Shown here in pieces: positions 6,002 through 11,414 of a stretch of 11,414 nucleotides of DNA (positions within the stretch are counted from its first letter, which is position 1; every line of letters starts with the position of its first letter). The position numbers and the translations under genes are program-made. The notes beneath the pieces were generated by a model. It was not told where the DNA came from, searched no databases, and saw only the letters and a program-made list of their open reading frames with translations. Source of the DNA: Halobacteriaceae archaeon Tc-Br11_E2g27 (GTDB taxonomy: Archaea > Halobacteriota > Halobacteria > Halobacteriales > Haloarculaceae); NCBI GenBank assembly GCA_001564135.1, contig LKNH01000056.1, positions 1-11,414 of the forward strand, read 5' to 3'.

Positions 6002-7603
6002 ATGTTTATGGGGAAGAAAGAACCGCTTTCCGGGCGGGACAACGCGTGGAGGCGGATGGGGACGACAGAGAATCTCATGACGATAACAGGGATTCTCATG
6101 TTCGAAGAGGCGATTGGATACGACGAATTCTGCGACCGGCTAGAGGAGCGACTGCTCCGGTTTGACCGATTCAAACAGCGGGTTAACGGCCGAAAGCGCC
6201 GGTTTCGGCGGCCATACTGGCAGACAGTCGAGGAGTTCGACATCCGGAATCACGTCTATCAGGTGTCGCTCCCGGAACCGGCAACGGAGGAAACGTTCGA
6301 GGAGTTCGTCGGCCGCTTGATGAGCCGACCGCTGGATGAGCGACGGCCCCTGTGGGAGGCGTTCGTCGTCGACAACGCGGGCAACGAAGGAGGAAATGCA
6401 GTTGCCGTTCGCATCAATCACAGCGTCGGTGACGGGTTTGCACTGCTGTATGTCATGCTCGGCCTCGTCGATAATCCGGAAGATATCGAGTTTCCAATTG
6501 GGGGGATTTCCGTACCGCCGCGACCAGACATAGAAGAAGACGAGACAGCCGAAAACAAGTCTGAGGAGGAGACAAACGAGTTAGAGAAGCTAGTTGGGTC
6601 GGAACCGGATGAAGAAAGCGATGATAAATCGACGACAGACGAACCCTCGCAAAAGAGAGATGAGGACGGCGTCGAGAAAATGCGAGAGGAAGCAACTCCA
6701 TCCGGCCCACTGAGCATGTTTGCGCAGGGACTCAAAACGACATGGAAGCTACTGACAGAGCGCAACGAGCCGAACACGTCGCTCTATACCGGAAATCTCG
6801 GGCAGACGAAAACGGCTGCGTGGACCGACCAGATGGACCTGGATAAAGTCAAAACAGTCTGTGAACAGCACGATGCGACAGTCAACGACGTGCTATTAGC
6901 AGCGACGGGCGGTGCAATCCGTCGCGTACTTGAAGAGCGTGGGGAGGAGACGGAAGACCTCGAACTGCGCTTTACCATCCCAGTGAATCTCAAGCAGATG
7001 GAGGACAGAAACGGTAAGCTTGGGAATCATTTCGGATTGGTGTTTGCGCCGATACCGGTTGGAACACAGGACCTCAACGACCGAATCGAAACGATTCACG
7101 AGCGTATGGATGTTCAGAAAGCGGGTGTCGAGGCATTCATTATGTACCACCTGCTGAATATCGGCGGTTACATGCCGGAGTCCGTGCAGAATCTCGTGAT
7201 GAAAATATTTGAGAAACACGCAACGGGCATTGCGACGAACGTTCCGGGACCAGTCGATGCCGTCGAGTTCGGTGGAAAGAAAGTCAGCGACCTGATTTTT
7301 TGGGTCCCACAGGCAAACGACCAGGGGATTGGCATTAGCATCATCAGTTACAACGGCCATGTTAGGGTCGGCGTGACGGGCGATGCCAAACTGCTTCCGG
7401 ACCCACATGTGCTGACAGATGCGTTCCACGAGGAGATTTCGGCGTTGGAAGAGCAGGCTACCCAGCACGAACACGAACAACTGTCACAGGCAGAGACCAC
7501 CGTGGAACGGACGCCAACCGAGTCGGTCGAACACGCGGAGACGGAGGTACAACCGAACGAAAACGGCGAGTCGGAAGGTTCCGGGGAAGAGAACGAATCA
7601 TAG
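6002..7603 (+). CDS. WS/DGAT-family O-acyltransferase with an acidic inserted linker
   Basis: This 533-residue protein belongs to the wax ester synthase/diacylglycerol acyltransferase family, which transfers acyl groups from acyl-CoA to alcohols or diacylglycerol. The N-terminal half carries the catalytic motif at 139-145 as NHSVGDG; family proteins have HHxxxDG, so the first histidine is Asn while the second (His140), usually held to be catalytic, is kept. The C-terminal half (DUF1298-like) shows ATVNDVLLAATGGAIRRVL (292-310), GNHFGLVFAPIPVG (341-354) and NVPGPVDAVEFGGKKV (413-428). Residues about 172-236 are a low-complexity Glu/Asp/Ser/Lys linker between the two halves, and a second acidic tail follows 485. 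Start at 6002 fits the TATA box; ATG 6008 is possible. It ends 6 bases inside the opposing DUF4393 gene. Membrane lipids of haloarchaea are ethers, so the acceptor is not obvious. Confidence 0.88.
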   Translation: MFMGKKEPLSGRDNAWRRMGTTENLMTITGILMFEEAIGYDEFCDRLEERLLRFDRFKQRVNGRKRRFRRPYWQTVEEFDIRNHVYQVSLPEPATEETFEEFVGRLMSRPLDERRPLWEAFVVDNAGNEGGNAVAVRINHSVGDGFALLYVMLGLVDNPEDIEFPIGGISVPPRPDIEEDETAENKSEEETNELEKLVGSEPDEESDDKSTTDEPSQKRDEDGVEKMREEATPSGPLSMFAQGLKTTWKLLTERNEPNTSLYTGNLGQTKTAAWTDQMDLDKVKTVCEQHDATVNDVLLAATGGAIRRVLEERGEETEDLELRFTIPVNLKQMEDRNGKLGNHFGLVFAPIPVGTQDLNDRIETIHERMDVQKAGVEAFIMYHLLNIGGYMPESVQNLVMKIFEKHATGIATNVPGPVDAVEFGGKKVSDLIFWVPQANDQGIGISIISYNGHVRVGVTGDAKLLPDPHVLTDAFHEEISALEEQATQHEHEQLSQAETTVERTPTESVEHAETEVQPNENGESEGSGEENES

Positions 7604-9133
7604 CTGCGAATCGACGCCTTCGCGGAACTTCGCTGTTTCCGGGACAACATCGACCGAGAATGGAAAGCACATCTCACAGAAGGCAACGCCAAAATCGGTG
7701 AGTCGGACCGTTTTGTAGCTGGTTCGCTGTCGTTTAGCGCTGTCACGGGCGGCTTCAACGTGACTCTGTGCTTCGAGTACCTGATACCGTTTTAGCTGGT
7801 CAATAGGCTCATCAATGACCTCGACAACCCCCAGCCGTTCGAGATTCTGCAGATACGCCGGAGTTCGGACGGATGTCCGACAGCCGGCATCGCTTCCGAG
7901 CATCGTCAGATTCGTTGCAACCGGTTTCAGCTTCCACGGAAGATACGAGCGGTCGAACACGTCGAGCGCTGGTTGTGGACCGTCCATCGCGAGCAACCTG
8001 AGAATACGGGCTTCATCAGGTGAGAGATTATTCAGCAGTTGCGAGAAGGCGGGATGAACATCCTCATCACGTCCAACTTCGGCTGACTGTTCGAGCAGTC
8101 GTTCACCACGCTCGACGAGCGACTCCCGCGTGGCTGGGCGCGGGTCGGTAGCTTCTTGGTCGTAGGTTGCCAGCCAACTGGTCTGGTCCTCACCGATATC
8201 GATACCGGCCCGCTGAAGTTCATCAAGCGTAATAGCACGTGTGTTCGTTACGAGTTCAGCCGGTGATTTCGAGTTCGCTGCTGCATACGCCATTCTCGTT
8301 CCCGTTCGCAATCCGGATTCGAGCGAGTAGCCTGTTGCTCGCTGGGTAAGAGCAGCCCCAATCCGGCCAATCTGGGCCATATCGACTGGTTCATCCTCCC
8401 CATCAGGGTCGAACACATATTCCTCTCTCTCAGTCGTCCCAAACAGTCCACCCAGGAGAGCAGTTGGGTCCGCAAGGTTTGTCAGCACACCCTCCATGTT
8501 CCGACGCATTCGTTCGATATCGTCCGGTTCGATGGCTGTCGGGTCACGGATGCCTTCTTCGAGGGTAGTAAACAGGTCAGCGAGCGCCTCGTCATCAGTT
8601 CCAGTCGCTCCACCCAGCGCCTGTTCAAAGATACGGAGGAACCCACTCACATCGAACGGGTCCAGTTCATCTGGCTCGACGAGAAGGGACTCAAGCATCG
8701 AGATGAGTTCCGAAAACGTCTCCGGGTCAGTTGCCGTCGGGTTTGCGATTCCCCGTTCGAGAACGCCGAGAAGTTGGTTGAGTTGTGTCGTGCCAAGTGC
8801 ATCGTCCGTAATCGCTTCCTCAAGCAACGTGAACACCCGGTCAACCTCCTGCGGCGGGAGGTCACCACCAATTGTCTCATCTGACGAAGACGGGTTAGTC
8901 GCTGTCTTCTCCGTCTTCGTCGTCTCCTCGTTTGCCTGTTCGGTAGAGCCCTCCTCAGTTTCGGACTGTCCCGGATTTGGAGACGGTTGCTCAGCGGCAT
9001 TCGACGATTCGCTGAGCACTTGGGCCGGCCGAAGCGATTCGGACCGCCGGAGTTCAGGGGGCGAGCCAGTTGAGCCACCAGGAATATCCGGGAGATTCCG
9101 TGGAGAGTCGCTACCGGTTGTCTCCTCGCTCAT
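7598..9133 (-). CDS. DUF4393 (Abi-alpha) protein with a 22-residue repeat region
   Basis: This 511-residue protein has three parts. Residues 1-95 are low-complexity and acidic (Ser/Thr/Glu/Pro). Residues 100-209 are five 22-residue helical repeats, with a degenerate sixth to 231. The C-terminal region, about 330-495, matches DUF4393: HPAFSQLLNNLSPDEARIL (360-378), a segment PAYLQNLERLGVVEVID (425-441), then VRLTDFGVAFCEMCFP (475-490). DUF4393 is also called Abi-alpha, a name derived from abortive-infection annotation, but its activity is not established to my knowledge. The ATG at 9133 overlaps the DUF445 stop as ATGA; this decides it over an in-frame ATG at 9208 that would give an unlikely Cys/Arg-rich leader. 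Coupling to a membrane protein suggests they act together. Confidence 0.82.
   Translation of the reverse strand: MSEETTGSDSPRNLPDIPGGSTGSPPELRRSESLRPAQVLSESSNAAEQPSPNPGQSETEEGSTEQANEETTKTEKTATNPSSSDETIGGDLPPQEVDRVFTLLEEAITDDALGTTQLNQLLGVLERGIANPTATDPETFSELISMLESLLVEPDELDPFDVSGFLRIFEQALGGATGTDDEALADLFTTLEEGIRDPTAIEPDDIERMRRNMEGVLTNLADPTALLGGLFGTTEREEYVFDPDGEDEPVDMAQIGRIGAALTQRATGYSLESGLRTGTRMAYAAANSKSPAELVTNTRAITLDELQRAGIDIGEDQTSWLATYDQEATDPRPATRESLVERGERLLEQSAEVGRDEDVHPAFSQLLNNLSPDEARILRLLAMDGPQPALDVFDRSYLPWKLKPVATNLTMLGSDAGCRTSVRTPAYLQNLERLGVVEVIDEPIDQLKRYQVLEAQSHVEAARDSAKRQRTSYKTVRLTDFGVAFCEMCFPFSVDVVPETAKFREGVDSQL
8507..8836 (-). repeat. Five in-register 22-residue (66-bp) protein repeats
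   Basis: Within the DUF4393 gene, residues 100-121, 122-143, 144-165, 166-187 and 188-209 align without gaps. Examples are LGVLERGIANPTATDPETF and FTTLEEGIRDPTAIEPDDI. The pattern is a hydrophobic position, then L/F-E (positions 4-5), a short helix, an often-present Pro-Thr around positions 11-12, an acidic turn, and hydrophobic residues at the end. Copy 4 is most diverged. This looks like a helix-turn solenoid. The DNA copies have diverged, so this is an old repeat and not a recent expansion. Confidence 0.75.
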
Positions 9134-10437
9134 ATCCCAGTCACCACCAGCAGTTGTATCCAGCCGGCAACAAAGCCAAGAACGGCACCGAGCAGAATTA
9201 GCATCCACTCATCCTCTTCGAAGGCCGGCCGAAGCAGTTCTACGAACCCCTCCGGCGGCAACGCCTTGATGCGTGTCGTCATCAGCTCACGGATGGCCGT
9301 ACTTCGTTCGTCGTTGAATTCGGGGTCCCAGAGCGGGTCAATGGTCTTATCAACGCTCTCTTCGGCAAACCGTTCACGAACCCGCTCATACTGTTCGCTC
9401 CCGCTGGTCATACGAACGAAGGGGCCGGCAAGCCCGACAGCCCTGTCAACCTCCGGGCGAATAGCGTCTCGTATCATTTTTCGTGTGCGGTCCGATTGTC
9501 TGCCGTGCATCAGGTTCTCCGCGACGTTGCCGATGGTAACAATCTCATCGGCAACAATCTCTGCGTACTTCTCAGCCGCTATTGGTTGGCGCTTGATAAA
9601 AAGGCCCTGCAGACGTAACGGGCCGAGCCGACGTTCCTCAATCGGTTGGAAAATGATTTTGAGCGCAATCCAGTTTGTCATATACCCGACGATGACCCCC
9701 GCAACTGGCAACACCCACCACTCGTCGATATACAAAAAGAGCGGGATAGTGAAAACGCCAAGGAACGTCCCGATATAGAACCCCGAGCGGATAATAAAGT
9801 TCAACTCCCGCTCGCCAACTTCCAGAAACAGTCGGTTCACAAGTTCCGGATGCTCGTCGAGATGGTTGGTAATCATCATGTTCACATCGAGCAGTTCGTT
9901 CACGTTCTCCCCGATTTTGTCCGTGACGGAGTCAGCAATATCGGGCAGCTGTGACTGAATACGGGAGTGAATAAGCTCACGGACCTGCGGTGGAGCGTTT
10001 CGCCACAGTTGTGGGTACTCGGACCGAAGAATCTCGTTTGTCATCTCCCGGATTTCTTCACGAGAGTTGGCAACCATGTGCGTGGCGATACGGTCGGGGT
10101 CAAACCGCTGATAGAACTCGCGCTCGTCCGCAATCTTGGCGACGCCCTTTTCGGCGGCGATACTTCCCATCTTTGCCGAGCGGGAAGGGATAATTCCCTG
10201 CCAGCCAACTCGCCCCTCGATAATTCCTGGAATCTGTTTGAGCTTGCGAGGGAGAGCAGGCGCGACGCCCTTGAGACCGGGGAGGCGGATGCCAATAAAG
10301 GAGATTGGACGGAACAGAAACCGGATAGCAACCCAGTTTGTTCCATACCCAATCAGCCCAGTGATAAGCGGAATGAGTAAAAGCCGCCAGTCAACTGATG
10401 AGAGGGCGGAGACAAACTGCGTCGTAGATAGCAACAT
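9130..10437 (-). CDS. DUF445 family membrane protein
   Basis: This 435-residue protein has two DUF445 signatures: GYGTNWVAIRFLFRP (30-44) and GYMTNWIALKIIFQP (251-265), each followed by a loop containing G-I/L-F/I-P-like and IAAEK elements (92-97 and 286-290). Predicted membrane segments are about 17-40, 216-237, 240-263 and 411-433. The long stretches between them are charged and helical, probably on the cytoplasmic side. The family is widespread but its function is not known to me; the repeated signature indicates an internal duplication usual for the family. The start at 10437 follows a possible promoter near 10512, and the stop overlaps the DUF4393 start by four bases, so the two are translationally coupled. 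Confidence 0.87.
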   Translation of the reverse strand: MLLSTTQFVSALSSVDWRLLLIPLITGLIGYGTNWVAIRFLFRPISFIGIRLPGLKGVAPALPRKLKQIPGIIEGRVGWQGIIPSRSAKMGSIAAEKGVAKIADEREFYQRFDPDRIATHMVANSREEIREMTNEILRSEYPQLWRNAPPQVRELIHSRIQSQLPDIADSVTDKIGENVNELLDVNMMITNHLDEHPELVNRLFLEVGERELNFIIRSGFYIGTFLGVFTIPLFLYIDEWWVLPVAGVIVGYMTNWIALKIIFQPIEERRLGPLRLQGLFIKRQPIAAEKYAEIVADEIVTIGNVAENLMHGRQSDRTRKMIRDAIRPEVDRAVGLAGPFVRMTSGSEQYERVRERFAEESVDKTIDPLWDPEFNDERSTAIRELMTTRIKALPPEGFVELLRPAFEEDEWMLILLGAVLGFVAGWIQLLVVTGI

Positions 10438-10453
10438 AGTGTTCAGTGCAATC

Positions 10454-10499
10454 GTGATACCCGACCAGTGTGAGACTGTCCGTCACACTGTCGTATCAC
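10454..10499. promoter_or_regulatory. Nested inverted repeat upstream of the DUF445 gene
   Basis: Outer arms GTGATAC (10454-10460) and GTATCAC (10493-10499) are perfectly complementary, and so are inner arms CAGTGTGA (10466-10473) and TCACACTG (10483-10490). The spacers between inner and outer arms differ (5 and 2 bases). The element overlaps the transcription start predicted from the TTAAAG box at 10510-10515, so it could be a repressor site or a 5' UTR hairpin. Confidence 0.5.
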
Positions 10500-10509
10500 A
10501 GGTACGTCT

Positions 10510-10515
10510 CTTTAA
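10510..10515 (-). promoter_or_regulatory. Possible TATA box of the DUF445/DUF4393 operon
   Basis: On the minus strand this reads TTAAAG within ACATTAAAGAGACG. Transcription would start near 10487, giving a leader of about 50 bases that includes most of the nested dyad. No better A/T-rich box lies at leaderless spacing from the ATG at 10437. Confidence 0.3.
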
Positions 10516-10642
10516 TGTACCTTTCCGAAGGAAACTAATCAAAGGAGCGATGCCAGACCGCGATAGAATGGTCAACTCTGAGATATGGGTTTTGGAGTCA
10601 ACCAATGGTACTCAATGGTCTCATTCGAGTTTTTACGGTAAC

Positions 10643-10652
10643 AATTAAGTAA
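10643..10652 (+). promoter_or_regulatory. Possible TATA box of the phasin-like gene
   Basis: AATTAAGTAA lies about 37 bases before ATG 10684, predicting a leader of roughly 10 bases. Two CAATGGT direct repeats occur just upstream (10602-10619) and may be an activator or BRE-side element; the evidence for those is weak. Confidence 0.35.
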
Positions 10653-10683
10653 ACTCACAAGAAAAATCAATTGAGTAACAGCC

Positions 10684-11286
10684 ATGGCAGATGACTCATC
10701 ACCAGTCGGATTCCTGTTCGAGATGCAACGAGAGAGCTTGCGCCAGAGTAGCGAACTGGTCGAAAGCGCAATCGACCTATCCGCAGACCTCGGCGAAAAC
10801 GTAACAGACGGTGTCGAAACCCAGCAAGAGCTCCAAAAGCAGAGTTTAGAGTTTGCTCGCGAATCGATTCACCGCTCGCTTGACAACGTCGAGGCAGTGT
10901 CCGACAACACTGTCGAAGGTATTCCAACGCCAGAAGCGAACGTATCGGAACTCCGAGAGACCGTCGATTCAACGTTCGACAGTCTGCTTGACCAGCAAGA
11001 ATCAGCGTTCGAGAGGGTTGATGACGAGTACGGCCGGTTTAGCGATGACCTCACCGAAAACCTGAACGAACAGGTTGACCTGCTCATCGAATTTAACGAG
11101 CGTATCGAACGGCAAGTCACAGACCTCGCAGAGCAGTTTGTCGAACAGGCCGAAGGCACTGACGACCTAGCTGAACAGCTTGAATCACAACTCGACCGGA
11201 TGACCGACCAGTTCGAACGACAGGCAGAACAGTTCAGCGACCTTGAAGACCAGTTCGAGACAATCGAGATCGGTGAAGGCAACTAG
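10684..11286 (+). CDS. Acidic coiled-coil protein, phasin-like
   Basis: This 200-residue protein is almost wholly helical, with no membrane segment or enzyme motif. Residues 11-75 contain two similar amphipathic helices (MQRESLRQSSELVESAID, then QKQSLEFARESIHRSLDNVE), a pattern seen in phasins, which coat polyhydroxyalkanoate granules, a storage polymer many haloarchaea make. A Pro-containing break (79-84) precedes a long heptad-rich coiled coil (about 88-195) rich in Gln, Glu and Asp. The start at 10684 follows an A/T-rich tract, and a hairpin follows the stop, so it is probably a single-gene transcript. A phasin or another granule- or surface-binding protein is plausible but not proven; any acidic coiled-coil protein would look similar. 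Confidence 0.6.
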   Translation: MADDSSPVGFLFEMQRESLRQSSELVESAIDLSADLGENVTDGVETQQELQKQSLEFARESIHRSLDNVEAVSDNTVEGIPTPEANVSELRETVDSTFDSLLDQQESAFERVDDEYGRFSDDLTENLNEQVDLLIEFNERIERQVTDLAEQFVEQAEGTDDLAEQLESQLDRMTDQFERQAEQFSDLEDQFETIEIGEGN

Positions 11287-11291
11287 CAGTA

Positions 11292-11313
11292 CTTCTTCTC
11301 AGCAGAGAGGAAG
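11292..11313 (+). terminator. Stem-loop just after the phasin-like gene
   Basis: CTTCTTCTC and GAGAGGAAG flank an AGCA loop and can form a 9-bp stem with one U-G pair, starting 5 bases after the stop codon. An A/T-rich tract (AGTAATTAAATAAT) follows. The position suggests a terminator or 3'-end stabiliser; there is no strong T-run right after it, while a T6 tract occurs at 11396-11401. Confidence 0.45.
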
Positions 11314-11414
11314 AGTAATTAAATAATAGAGCACATAACTCATTATTTTCAAACGCACATGGTATGAGTCATGGAATTCACCACCATAGTTTGAGTTTTT
11401 TGGGCATATACATA

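Noticed and set aside
8496..9269. 257-residue serine-rich plus-strand frame
   Set aside because: It lies antisense to the DUF4393 gene; its Ser/Arg-rich, repetitive composition is what the complement of an acidic haloarchaeal gene gives, and it has no domain.
7598..10437. Calling the DUF445/DUF4393 pair a phage-defence or toxin-antitoxin system
   Set aside because: The Abi-alpha name alone is not evidence; no toxin motif or known defence gene accompanies the pair.
10136..10648. 170-residue plus-strand frame
   Set aside because: Most of it is antisense to the DUF445 coding region, and its end runs through the divergent promoter region; no acidic bias or motif.
11364..11414. Start of a further plus-strand gene at the right edge (ATG 11364)
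   Set aside because: Only 17 codons are visible, in an A/T-rich stretch with a T6 run, with poor codon use and no promoter that can be trusted.

Overview
The window looks like haloarchaeal (class Halobacteria) chromosome. The predicted proteins are strongly acidic, the genes are moderately GC-rich, genes overlap through ATGA junctions, and start codons lack Shine-Dalgarno sites but often have an A/T-rich TATA-like box about 25 bases upstream, as expected for leaderless transcripts. No rRNA, tRNA, insertion sequence or CRISPR array was seen.

Left part (1-2153, minus strand): a nuclease pair. A three-part S1/OB/DHH phosphoesterase of the RecJ-like group is followed 17 bases later by the start of a Mut7-C (PIN-like) RNase protein that runs off the left edge. 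The DHH gene has its own promoter.

Centre left (2273-5166, minus strand): the most interesting block. It is a tightly packed operon encoding a diverged Cas7-like RAMP protein, an uncharacterised 236-residue protein and a second RAMP protein (Cas5/Cas6-like) with two glycine-rich loops, preceded by one or two small ORFs. There is no CRISPR array, cas1/cas2, large subunit or recognisable effector nuclease. This matches what I remember of the haloarchaeal RAMP (HRAMP) module, a derived class 1 CRISPR-Cas system described in 2019 by Makarova, Koonin and colleagues. The small leader gene seems to carry a one-base frameshift. A three-copy repeated element lies in the divergent intergenic region and is a likely operator for the operon and for a small plus-strand gene.

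Centre (5278-6001): a small acidic protein, then about 500 bases with only doubtful or decayed short ORFs.

Right part (6002-11414): a WS/DGAT-family acyltransferase (plus strand) converges with a minus-strand pair, a DUF445 membrane protein and a DUF4393 (Abi-alpha) protein joined by an ATGA overlap. The DUF4393 protein carries five in-register 22-residue repeats. Divergent from DUF445 is a coiled-coil, phasin-like protein, followed by a terminator-like hairpin. Together these suggest membrane or lipid-related functions, but only the acyltransferase family is well defined.
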